Source: an archaeon
Lineage (GTDB): Archaea; Nanobdellota; Nanobdellia; SCGC-AAA011-G17; GW2011-AR17
Direction: 5' to 3'
Assembly (NCBI GenBank): GCA_018656555.1
Contig: JABHZQ010000009.1
Location: forward strand, 1-33,957
DNA length: 33,957 nucleotides
This document shows, piece by piece, positions 15,507 to 22,457 of this stretch. Made by a program: the position numbers and the translations under genes. How positions within the stretch are numbered: position 1 is the stretch's first letter; each line of letters opens with the position of its first letter. Below the pieces are notes generated by a model that did no database searches, was not told the DNA's origin, and saw only the letters and a list, made by a program, of their open reading frames with translations.

Positions 15507-17269
15507 CGCCTATTTTCTGCATTTATTTCTAATAGGTGTTGCAAATGATCTCTCTTTATTTTCAATAAAGCTTTTCTATCATTAATATACTTCTCCAATA
15601 ATATTGAAACTGACTCACCTGACATCATATGAGGTAAGATAACATAATCAGCTCCTTCATCATACAAAGTTAAAGCTACATCCAAATCATCTGCAGTAAT
15701 AAAAGTTAAAGCAGTTGATTTAACCTCTTTCAAATGTTCTAAAAGAACAATATTATCTTTTTCCTTAGGATTAGTTGAGATAATTACTTTAGCATGCTTA
15801 AAATCAATCCTCTTCAAAATTTCAGGATTAGCCATATCTCCATACATAGCAGAATACTTTTGTTTAATCAAAGTTTCAATAGCCTCTGGATTAAAATCAA
15901 TAACCAAAACACTTCTCTTCATTTTTTTCAAAGCTTTCAGAAAAATCACACCAATCCTATGATAACCAAAAAGAACAATCTTCTTCCTCTGCCTAGTAGA
16001 TTTGGTAATATTCCTCTTCTTAATTGCCAATTTTTCAAAAATACTCAACACTGGACTCAAAAAAGTATAAATCTTAACTTGGAATTTAATAAAATATGAT
16101 GTCAATCCTATTGAAATAATTGCAGCAAGTATGGTGGTTGTAAATAAAACTTCAGAAATATTAGAAAGAGACATAACTAAGATTAAAGAAAACTCAGAAA
16201 TCTGTGCTAAAGAAATAGCAGAAGCAAATGAATTCCTTTTATCATATCCCATAATACTCAAAATAATCATAATAACAAGTGGTTTCAATAATAAAACTAC
16301 CAACATAAAAACAAGTAATGGAATCATAATAGTTCCAAAAGTACCCACACCTAATTGCAAACCCAAACCTACAAAGAAAATAGTTGCAAAAAAATCCTTC
16401 AATGGACTAATTCTACCCACAATATTCAGATTATAAGGGAGATTTGCAATACAAATACCTGCAAAAAATGCACCAATTGCAATTGAAATACCAAACAAAT
16501 AAGCCAACAACACAAAGAAGAAACAAATAGCCAAAGAAGTTAAAAACAATAATTCCTGAGACTTTGCTGCAAATCTAAAAGCCCTATGAACAACAAATCT
16601 ACTAAACAAATAAACAACTAAAATCAAAGCTAAAAACTTCAAAGCAATTCCACCTAATAAACCAAAAGAAAAGCCATCTGAAGTACCCAATAACACAGTC
16701 AATGCAATAATAACAAAAATATCTTGTAAGAATAAAATACCAATAATAATCCTTCCGTGCAAAGTATCCAATTCTCTTTCATCAGAAATCAACTTTATAA
16801 CAATCATTGTTGATGAAAAAGCCAATATCAAACCAGCATACATAGAATTTGTAGGATCAAAACCTAAGACATATAATGAAATGAAATAACCAGCAGCAAA
16901 AGTCAAAATAACCTGCAAGGTTCCAACAACAACAGCAGTTACCCCCAAACTTTTCAACTTCTTTAGATTCATCTGAACCCCAACAATAAACAATAAGAAA
17001 ATAATACCAATCTCAGCAATCACATTAATAATTTCAATATCCCGTATAACACTCAATCCCAAAGGTCCAAGAAGAATACCTGCAACAATATAAGCAGGAA
17101 TCAAAGGTTGTTTAATCATCTTAGCAATATAAGCAACAATAGCTGCAAAAATCAAGACTAAACCAATATCAAATAATATATTCTGAGGTAAATTTTGTAA
17201 TAACAAAACAAAATTATCAGTTATACTAGAAATCCCATTAGGAAAATAATTATTTATCACCTCTAACAT
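15503..17269 (-). CDS. Kef-type cation/proton antiporter with RCK domain
   Basis: A 588-residue inner membrane transporter of the CPA2 family exchanging K+ or Na+ for protons. The first 400 or so residues are about twelve hydrophobic helices of the Na+/H+ exchanger fold, with the family-typical LLGPLGL loop near residue 70 and the GAFFAG motif in the middle. A basic linker (KKRNITKSTRQRKK) leads to a cytosolic TrkA-N/RCK nucleotide-binding domain starting KIVLFGYHRIG and including VIDFNPE and YGDMANPE. No TrkA-C domain follows; the protein ends about 40 residues later. ATG 17269 is preceded by a TATA-like aatttataaa (17291-17300) about 27 nt upstream. Confidence 0.93.
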   Translation of the reverse strand: MLEVINNYFPNGISSITDNFVLLLQNLPQNILFDIGLVLIFAAIVAYIAKMIKQPLIPAYIVAGILLGPLGLSVIRDIEIINVIAEIGIIFLLFIVGVQMNLKKLKSLGVTAVVVGTLQVILTFAAGYFISLYVLGFDPTNSMYAGLILAFSSTMIVIKLISDERELDTLHGRIIIGILFLQDIFVIIALTVLLGTSDGFSFGLLGGIALKFLALILVVYLFSRFVVHRAFRFAAKSQELLFLTSLAICFFFVLLAYLFGISIAIGAFFAGICIANLPYNLNIVGRISPLKDFFATIFFVGLGLQLGVGTFGTIMIPLLVFMLVVLLLKPLVIMIILSIMGYDKRNSFASAISLAQISEFSLILVMSLSNISEVLFTTTILAAIISIGLTSYFIKFQVKIYTFLSPVLSIFEKLAIKKRNITKSTRQRKKIVLFGYHRIGVIFLKALKKMKRSVLVIDFNPEAIETLIKQKYSAMYGDMANPEILKRIDFKHAKVIISTNPKEKDNIVLLEHLKEVKSTALTFITADDLDVALTLYDEGADYVILPHMMSGESVSILLEKYINDRKALLKIKRDHLQHLLEINAENRR

Positions 17270-17302
17270 ATATTATTTAGTTACTTAGTTAATTTATAAA
17301 TC

Positions 17303-17329
17303 TTTTTAATAAAAATAATAAAAAAGAAA
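17303..17329 (-). terminator. T-rich terminator after the Alba gene
   Basis: Read on the minus strand, the bases right after the Alba stop codon give an almost pure T/A run with several T tracts (reverse complement of the A-rich stretch 17303-17329). Archaeal RNA polymerase terminates at such oligo-T stretches without a hairpin. The antiporter promoter TATA box begins immediately downstream. Confidence 0.5.
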
Positions 17330-17638
17330 TTAAGTCTTTTTCAAGTAAACTTCAATTGTAGAAACTCTAACTTGTTTTCCTTCTTTGTTTTTGAATTCTT
17401 CACTATCAACTTTCACATCAAAAACTTTAGCTTGTCCTTCTAAAAACCTTTTAGATGATACTTCTGCAATATCTACAGCTTTAGAAATAAATTTTCCTCT
17501 TGCCTTAACAATAACTTCTGGTGCATTTTTTGTTGTGAATTGCATTACTACACCTGTCACATAATTCATAAATGGTTTATTACCTACAAATATTGTATGG
17601 TCATTGTCAGGATTAACTGGTCGTTCTTCGTTCTCCAT
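17330..17638 (-). CDS. albA: Alba chromatin/RNA-binding protein
   Basis: A 102-residue Alba-family protein, an abundant archaeal architectural protein that binds DNA and RNA as dimers. Family features are the early FVGNKPFMNYVTGVVMQF segment, the VIVKARGKFISKAVDIAEV core including the RNA/DNA-contacting Lys and Arg, and the final strand STIEVYLKK. A 20-residue polar N-terminus precedes the fold. It follows the S17e gene by 15 nt. AGGAGG at 17649-17654, overlapping the S17e stop codon, provides an unusually strong ribosome binding site ten bases before the ATG. The two genes are therefore probably one transcript with independently boosted Alba translation. Confidence 0.95.
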   Translation of the reverse strand: MENEERPVNPDNDHTIFVGNKPFMNYVTGVVMQFTTKNAPEVIVKARGKFISKAVDIAEVSSKRFLEGQAKVFDVKVDSEEFKNKEGKQVRVSTIEVYLKKT

Positions 17639-17648
17639 TTTTCACTAA

Positions 17649-17654
17649 CCTCCT
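17649..17654 (-). promoter_or_regulatory. Strong Shine-Dalgarno site of the Alba gene
   Basis: AGGAGG on the minus strand overlaps the S17e stop and lies ten bases before the Alba ATG at 17638. It is the best match to the 16S anti-Shine-Dalgarno sequence that I noticed in the window and fits the high abundance expected for Alba. Confidence 0.65.
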
Positions 17655-17845
17655 CAATCAGTATCTTTTGTTACTAATCTAGTAAGATAACCTGCTAAAA
17701 CATTTCTAAGTTTTTTAGAATAAACTTCTGCAACTTCAGGGATTGCCTTTTTATTGTGATCAAAGTCCTTACTAAACTTGTCTTTATGTAAAGCATATAG
17801 CTTATTACCTGTTCTCTTAATCAATGTAGTTTTAATTCTTCCCAT
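17654..17845 (-). CDS. rps17e: Small-subunit ribosomal protein S17e
   Basis: Archaeal/eukaryotic ribosomal protein of the 30S subunit. The reading frame can be extended to a TTG at 17869, but the family start MGRIKTTLIKRTGNKL begins at ATG 17845. A TATA-like tttataaag box near 17870-17878 (other strand) sits about 29 nt before that ATG, so the TTG would lie upstream of the transcript start. I therefore call 63 residues. The rest (DFDHNKKAIPEVAEVYSKKLRNVLAGYLTRL) is typical of S17e. The Alba gene follows after 15 nt and is probably co-transcribed. Confidence 0.92.
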   Translation of the reverse strand: MGRIKTTLIKRTGNKLYALHKDKFSKDFDHNKKAIPEVAEVYSKKLRNVLAGYLTRLVTKDTD

Positions 17846-17865
17846 ATACCCTTTAAATTTTAAAG

Positions 17866-17879
17866 CCAATTTATAAAGG
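17866..17879 (-). promoter_or_regulatory. TATA box of the S17e-Alba operon
   Basis: On the minus strand the sequence reads cctttataaattgg, centred about 29 nt before ATG 17845. It decides the S17e start in favour of the ATG over the upstream TTG. Confidence 0.5.
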
Positions 17880-17907
17880 TTTCGGCTCTAAAAGCACCAT
17901 TTAGAAG

Positions 17908-18396
17908 TCATTTTCTGGCAGTTTCTAGCCTAGTTGGATCATAATTAAGCATATTTCTCCCTAAATCAATAGTTAACTTCCTTTCACCACCAGTCCTAAA
18001 AAGCTCATTAACTATCTCTCTAGAAGGATAAACTCTAACAATTGTTCTTCTTTTATAAGGATCATCATCAACTTTAAAACCAGCCAATTCCTCATCACCA
18101 ATCACCTCATCAAAGAAAAGTTTACCAATAGACAAACCAACCACATGAACAATACCATTTGGCCCTCTTCTAGCCTCCAAATATGGACTTTCTGCAAAAC
18201 TAGGATACATCTCATCTCTAAGAGATCTAAAAAAAGCTTCATAATCCTCAACCCAACCCATACCTACTTCTGGTACAAACCAATACTCTCTAAATTGACC
18301 CCAAGCCCCATTCCTTCTTGGAAGAAAATTAACATCAAGCCCTCTAACCAAATCTGCTGTATTTCTCAATCTTGCAGTTAATTGGGGATGACTCAT
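17908..18396 (-). CDS. Unknown 162-residue protein, Arg-rich
   Basis: A soluble 162-residue protein that I do not recognise. It has 19 Arg but only 5 Lys, unlike its lysine-rich neighbours, and several Trp/Tyr/Phe in a central region (about 30-65, with REYWFVPEVGMGWVED). A Gly-Pro-Asn-Gly turn is followed by strand IVHVVGLSIGKLFF, then acidic GDEELAGFKVDDD. No signal peptide, membrane helix or obvious catalytic motif is seen. ATG 18396 has a TATA-like box (reverse complement of tataaaacta, 18421-18430) about 29 nt upstream. It lies between the S17e-Alba unit and the THUMP methyltransferase on the same strand. Confidence 0.65.
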   Translation of the reverse strand: MSHPQLTARLRNTADLVRGLDVNFLPRRNGAWGQFREYWFVPEVGMGWVEDYEAFFRSLRDEMYPSFAESPYLEARRGPNGIVHVVGLSIGKLFFDEVIGDEELAGFKVDDDPYKRRTIVRVYPSREIVNELFRTGGERKLTIDLGRNMLNYDPTRLETARK

Positions 18397-18427
18397 AATC
18401 AGAAAAATTAAACAATTACTTATAAAA

Positions 18428-19486
18428 CTACCTTTTCTCTAGTATTAAAATCCTTCTTTTCAATTTAGAGGTAGGAGTTTCATATTCAAAACTAGTAACT
18501 TTAAATCCTGTTAAATCTAAATCTAATTCAAAATTTCGCCTAGTTCTAGTAAAAAATACTGGAACCACAATAACAGCTTTTTTACATCTAATACTTTTAA
18601 TTTCTTTCAAAACTGCATTATACATCGGTTCTAATTTCTTAATTGTTTTCTTAGCATCTTGTGGGGTAGGTAACTTCCTCAAAAAAGGACCCATAAATGG
18701 CTCTGAAACAACATAATCAACTTTCTTAACATAACTACTCATTCTAGTTGCATCCCCTAAAAACAACTTAAAAGAAGGCTTAACAGAATAACTCTTCCTT
18801 AACCAAGCAATATTATTTTTAGCAGATTTCAACATAGTTGCACTTTTGTCAATACCATAAACTTCAACTCCTAACAACATGGCCTCTTGTAAAATAGTCC
18901 CAATACCACAAAATGGATCTAACAATTTATCCTTTTTCTTAGCACCAGACAAATTTATCAAAATCTTAGCCAATCTTATTGAAATAGAATGCAACCTCTC
19001 TTGATCTGGTCTCTTCAAATCTCTAGTCTTATGATCATTAGGATTAAAAATAGCAATAGTCTTTCCAATATACTCATCAAAAACAACAATCTCCAAAACA
19101 TTCTGAGCCTCAGAAGGATTCAAATAAGTCTGTTTATGGTGAGACTTCTTCAACATAGCCTTCAATCCTTGAGACTTAAAATACTGTTTTAACTCCTCTT
19201 TCAAATCAGAAACATCATCTGAGGTATAATTAGAAATTGCATACTTCAACTTCCCCTTGCCACCCCTATACAACCCATCAAAATCCTCAATAACTCTAAC
19301 AATCTTCTGAGATCCACCAATTTCCTTCATAACCTTTTTACAATTCAAAGAATCAGGTAAATCTAAAACCACCCCTACATCAGATTTTTTAATAATCTTA
19401 TAACTAATACCTCTAGAAGTTGAATAACTCTCAAATTCAGCCAAACCTAATTGCGGATCTCTCCCTAAAATCAAAATGCATCTCAT
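18428..19486 (-). CDS. THUMP/Trm11-type tRNA guanosine methyltransferase
   Basis: A 352-residue SAM-dependent methyltransferase of the COG1041/Trm11/Trm-G10 group, expected to modify guanosine at tRNA position 10. The N-terminus (ILILGRDPQLGLAEF) and the region to about 150 match the NTD-THUMP RNA-binding half. The catalytic half has RPDQERLHSISIRLAK, then SAM motif I LLDPFCGIGTILQEA and motif VYGIDKS. Motif IV reads SEPFMGP instead of the common DPPYG, a variant I recall from archaeal relatives. The start overlaps the 3' end of the amidase gene by 50 nt. I kept this ATG because the first residues are the conserved family start. Confidence 0.88.
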   Translation of the reverse strand: MRCILILGRDPQLGLAEFESYSTSRGISYKIIKKSDVGVVLDLPDSLNCKKVMKEIGGSQKIVRVIEDFDGLYRGGKGKLKYAISNYTSDDVSDLKEELKQYFKSQGLKAMLKKSHHKQTYLNPSEAQNVLEIVVFDEYIGKTIAIFNPNDHKTRDLKRPDQERLHSISIRLAKILINLSGAKKKDKLLDPFCGIGTILQEAMLLGVEVYGIDKSATMLKSAKNNIAWLRKSYSVKPSFKLFLGDATRMSSYVKKVDYVVSEPFMGPFLRKLPTPQDAKKTIKKLEPMYNAVLKEIKSIRCKKAVIVVPVFFTRTRRNFELDLDLTGFKVTSFEYETPTSKLKRRILILEKR

Positions 19487-20237
19487 AATCCCTCAAATCT
19501 CTTCCGGGTTTATAAGACTTTTCTTCCCCAAATCTCTTCCTTACCTCATCAAGAACCCCTTCAATCCCTCCAGGACACAAAGTCTCACATTCTGGAACTA
19601 AAGTAACTCCTCTTTCTTGAGCAATCAAATAAGCCTGTTTATGACCAATCACTCTTTCTTTCTCAATAGATAAAAAATGCCTAGATACAAAACCAGTCAA
19701 CCAATACAAACTATCTTTTTGTTCAACAGTTGGCTCACTTCTTGTAAAATCACCAATTAAACAAATATTCAAAACTCCATAATTAGGAGACTCTCTTGGA
19801 TTAACTAATCTTCCATGTTCCTCAACCTGAGCACGACTCTCAAAACTAGCACCTACAGCAGCACCCATTACAAACCAAAATCTTCCCTCATAAATCATTC
19901 CATCTCTATCAATAACCCAATTATAAGCAATATCAGATTTATCATTATTCATATGTGCTTCTTGAATCTGTTGAACAGTTGCAATACTTGCCCCGGGTCC
20001 TGAATGATGAACAGCCAACCACTCTAACATATTAGTATCAAAACAACCCATCACTCCAAAAATATCAAGCAAAGAAAGATCAAAGTCATGAAAATGTGTA
20101 TACAAAACTGAATGTGGATCTGGATTAGGATCTCTAGCACCCCACTCTTCTCTTAAAATAATTCTTCTATCTTGAGAATAAGCTAACAAAGGCAAAGCAG
20201 CCACCAACCTAAAACTTTCTCTTCTAGAAAAATCCAT
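19437..20237 (-). CDS. N-acetylmuramoyl-L-alanine amidase / PGRP-like, exported
   Basis: A 266-residue Amidase_2/PGRP-fold protein. This zinc enzyme family cleaves the bond between N-acetylmuramic acid and L-Ala in peptidoglycan. The N-terminus has SRRESFR followed by a short hydrophobic stretch ending near residue 21, resembling a Tat-type or short signal peptide. The fold begins REEWGARDP. Zinc ligands are all present: His77 in AVHHSG, His199 in IGHKQ and Cys221 in TLCPGG. Tyr105 in IAYNWVIDRDG is also kept, and GRFWFVMGAAVG is the usual substrate-groove strand. It should thus be active. The composition is Arg-rich (23 Arg, 7 Lys), suggesting possible acquisition from elsewhere. Its 3' end overlaps the methyltransferase gene. 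Confidence 0.88.
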   Translation of the reverse strand: MDFSRRESFRLVAALPLLAYSQDRRIILREEWGARDPNPDPHSVLYTHFHDFDLSLLDIFGVMGCFDTNMLEWLAVHHSGPGASIATVQQIQEAHMNNDKSDIAYNWVIDRDGMIYEGRFWFVMGAAVGASFESRAQVEEHGRLVNPRESPNYGVLNICLIGDFTRSEPTVEQKDSLYWLTGFVSRHFLSIEKERVIGHKQAYLIAQERGVTLVPECETLCPGGIEGVLDEVRKRFGEEKSYKPGRDLRDYEMHFDFRERSAIRFG

Positions 20238-20288
20238 AATAATACTTTTTAAGAACTAATATATAAAATTAATTAAAAGAAAAAAAAA
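20238..20288 (-). promoter_or_regulatory. Terminator and TATA box between surface and amidase genes
   Basis: On the minus strand the surface-protein stop is followed by a T tract (complement of the A run at 20275-20288), a probable oligo-T terminator. A TATA-like aattttatata (about 20258-20268) lies roughly 26 nt before the amidase ATG at 20237. The amidase is therefore likely transcribed separately. Confidence 0.5.
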
Positions 20289-21626
20289 TTAATAATATGT
20301 TTGTCCTTCCTTGTCCAAATCATAATCTTCATCTTCATCATCGCCCATCTTTCTAAAGGCTACAACTAAGATAATAATTATGATGATCACTACAATCACA
20401 ATAAACAAGATTTTCAACCAGTCAGCAATTCCACTGTCACTTGCAGATTCTTCAACAGTAAGTTCAACAGTTTCCTCATGTAGTAATTGTTCATCTCCAT
20501 CCAAGATCTGTAAAGTAAAACTATACTCACCAGCTTCATTTGGAGTCACATAAACATTTACTGTTTCTGATTCGCCACCTTTAACCATCACAATTGAAGG
20601 TTCAATCTCAGAGTTACCCCATTGATCTTCTCCTAAAACATCAATAGTAAAGATTTGACTAGCTTCTCCAGGATTTGAAAACTTTACTTCATATACAGCT
20701 TCTTCACCAACTAAGACATCAGTATTCTCTAAATCAACACTAACACTAACTTCACCAACTTCTTCAGTTTCGGTTTCGGTTTCAGTTTCAGTTTCAGTTT
20801 CTGGTTCAACAGACTTCACATAAAGAGTTGTAACTTCTTCAACACTATCATGTCCTCTATTGTATGAAACATCTACTTCAATATCATAGTATCCTTCAGC
20901 ATTTTGTGGAACTTCTAAGTAAAGGAAAATTGAATCTGAGCTTTCTTCATCCTCATTATCTAATTCAGGAGCAGCTAACTCATCAACATAACCACTCTCA
21001 GTAATTCCAAGTTCATCAACAGATACTGTAACTTTAATGTCTTCTTCTTTGCTCTCACCAAGGTTTTCTAATCTTACTTCAACCTTTGCAAGTTCATCAG
21101 CATTTACTTCACTATCTACTATTACATCCATAACAGTAATATAATGTCTAGGCCTTTCGATGAATAAAACATATGCTTCTCTTTCATAATCATCGTCATC
21201 ATATACTTCTACATACAAAGTAAAAGAACAGTCATCTCCTTCTTCCAAATTATTCTCTTCATCCATACAAACATCTAAGTCTTCTGGAAGTTCAAGGTTT
21301 AATGTTTTAAGATAAGTTACATTTCCTTCAACATCAAATGAACCAGTAGTATCTTCCATGTCACCATATTCGTAACCACCAATCCAAGCTTTTACCTTAA
21401 CATCATCAATATATTCGCCAACTCCAGTTAATTCTGCTTTAACTGTTATTTCATCACCCAATTCAGCACTAATTGCTGTCTGTCCATTAGGATCTAATTC
21501 TACACCATCTAAGTAAGCTGCATCTATTTCATAATTATCACTAGCTGCACTTACAAAAGTGGCTAAAGTAACTAGACCTAACAGTAATACTAAAACCATA
21601 CTTGTAATTTTTAATTCTTTTGTCAT
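20289..21626 (-). CDS. Acidic membrane-anchored surface protein, COG1361-like
   Basis: A 445-residue cell-surface protein. Residues about 7-27 form a signal peptide (ITSMVLVLLLGLVTLATFVSA). Three Ig-like beta domains of the NEW3/COG1361 type follow (about 30-155, 160-272, 290-390). Between the second and third is a low-complexity stretch of about seven Thr-Glu pairs. A membrane helix (about 398-422, very Ile/Val-rich) and an acidic cytosolic tail end the protein. It is highly acidic overall and has few N-x-S/T sequons, unlike the LamG protein. GGGGGTA (21634-21640) lies seven bases before the ATG, a strong ribosome site, and a TATA box lies further up. It may be an abundant envelope component (inference). 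Confidence 0.82.
   Translation of the reverse strand: MTKELKITSMVLVLLLGLVTLATFVSAASDNYEIDAAYLDGVELDPNGQTAISAELGDEITVKAELTGVGEYIDDVKVKAWIGGYEYGDMEDTTGSFDVEGNVTYLKTLNLELPEDLDVCMDEENNLEEGDDCSFTLYVEVYDDDDYEREAYVLFIERPRHYITVMDVIVDSEVNADELAKVEVRLENLGESKEEDIKVTVSVDELGITESGYVDELAAPELDNEDEESSDSIFLYLEVPQNAEGYYDIEVDVSYNRGHDSVEEVTTLYVKSVEPETETETETETETEEVGEVSVSVDLENTDVLVGEEAVYEVKFSNPGEASQIFTIDVLGEDQWGNSEIEPSIVMVKGGESETVNVYVTPNEAGEYSFTLQILDGDEQLLHEETVELTVEESASDSGIADWLKILFIVIVVIIIIIILVVAFRKMGDDEDEDYDLDKEGQTYY
20764..20806 (-). repeat. Hexanucleotide repeat encoding Thr-Glu pairs
   Basis: About seven copies of the 6-bp unit agtttc/ggtttc (plus strand) encode alternating Thr and Glu in the linker of the surface protein. 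Copies are nearly identical, differing by A/G at one position. Changes by whole units keep the frame and only alter linker length. Confidence 0.75.
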
Positions 21627-21764
21627 TTTAGGCTACCCCCATTATAGTAATTATATCTCTCATTTTGTGGGTGAGTTTTATAAACATTGTGGTGAGAATA
21701 AATCATAAATACCACCACACTATAACAAGAAAATAATATCTGTTATTACCACTGGAACCGAATA
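21627..21764 (-). promoter_or_regulatory. Surface-gene promoter with upstream inverted repeat
   Basis: This 138-nt gap has a TATA-like box (complement of ttttataaa, 21676-21684), giving a transcript start near 21654, a leader of about 28 nt and the Shine-Dalgarno site GGGGGTA at 21634-21640. Just upstream of the TATA box is an inverted repeat, tgtggtg (21688-21694) and caccaca (21713-21719), separated by 18 bp. It could bind a dimeric regulator. The rest, toward the PIN gene stop, shows nothing clear. Confidence 0.5.
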
Positions 21765-22457
21765 TCAAAAACCTTCAATAGCCAATAGAGAGTTTATTTC
21801 GCTCACAGAGACCGCACAACCTCTTAATTTCGCACCCCACAAAAAAGCATCAAGAAGATCTTTCTCATTACCTAATTTTTTATCTGGAATATATCTATCT
21901 AATAATCCTAATTCATAAGCAACTAATCCTAACTCCACACTTCTAATTATTCTCAAAGATTTAAACTCTTTAGAAAACCTATCCAAAACCTTCCTATTAA
22001 CAAATATATCCCTATGTAATTTTCTCTTCAAATAATCTCCCAACTCAAAAGGTCTTTCTAGTAACATTCTTGTAGTTCTCTCGTCGATAACCACTGCCTG
22101 TGAACCTAACTCCTGTGCTAATACTAAAGCACTAACCTCTCCTTCATGTAAAACTTTTAAATCCTTATTCCCAGAACTAAAAATCTTATTCATCAATCTA
22201 ACCAACTCTTTTGTTTTAGAAGCCAATTTAGAATCATCATAAATTTTAAGATCTCCCTCTCTAATCACCTTCAAAACCTGTAAAGCTTCAAATTTAAACT
22301 TCTTTGATTTTAATGGAGTATCAATAATTTCTTTTTTAACAGAAAGTGGAATATAAAATTCACCCCTAAACTTCTTTCTCAACGGCTTTAACAACCAAAG
22401 TAGATTATTCATAGCCAAAGTAATTATAGTACTACTATCAAAAACCAAACTCTTCAT
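21765..22457 (-). CDS. PIN-domain nuclease-like protein
   Basis: A 230-residue protein with the PIN fold of metal-dependent RNases. Acidic residues are in the expected order: Asp7 (VFDSSTI), Glu43 (VKKEIID), Glu105/Glu107 (LHEGEVSALVLA) and Asp125 (VVIDERTTR). The GEVSALVLA plus VIDERTTR pattern is close to the DUF3368-like PIN branch. About 80 further residues follow the PIN core, including GLVAYELGLLDRYIPD. Its ATG overlaps the stop of the upstream 189-residue gene by four bases. This resembles a toxin-antitoxin layout, but the partner is larger than usual antitoxins, so an RNA-processing pair is equally possible. Confidence 0.85.
   Translation of the reverse strand: MKSLVFDSSTIITLAMNNLLWLLKPLRKKFRGEFYIPLSVKKEIIDTPLKSKKFKFEALQVLKVIREGDLKIYDDSKLASKTKELVRLMNKIFSSGNKDLKVLHEGEVSALVLAQELGSQAVVIDERTTRMLLERPFELGDYLKRKLHRDIFVNRKVLDRFSKEFKSLRIIRSVELGLVAYELGLLDRYIPDKKLGNEKDLLDAFLWGAKLRGCAVSVSEINSLLAIEGF

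Noticed and set aside
15794-16436. Two plus-strand open frames opposite the antiporter gene.
   Set aside because: They are antisense to well-supported membrane-domain and RCK coding sequence and have no family resemblance.
17846-17869. TTG start giving an eight-residue longer S17e.
   Set aside because: S17e proteins begin at MGRI/MGxV, and the TATA box position puts the TTG upstream of the expected transcript start.
18428-19486. Treating the SEPF motif IV of the methyltransferase as an inactivating change.
   Set aside because: Related archaeal Trm11-like proteins, as I recall, often have E-P-(F/Y) here, so it is more likely a family variant than a loss.
21721-21751. Imperfect stem (taacaag with ctgtta) after the PIN gene, considered as a terminator.
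   Set aside because: The stem is weak, interrupted and not followed by a T run on the minus strand.
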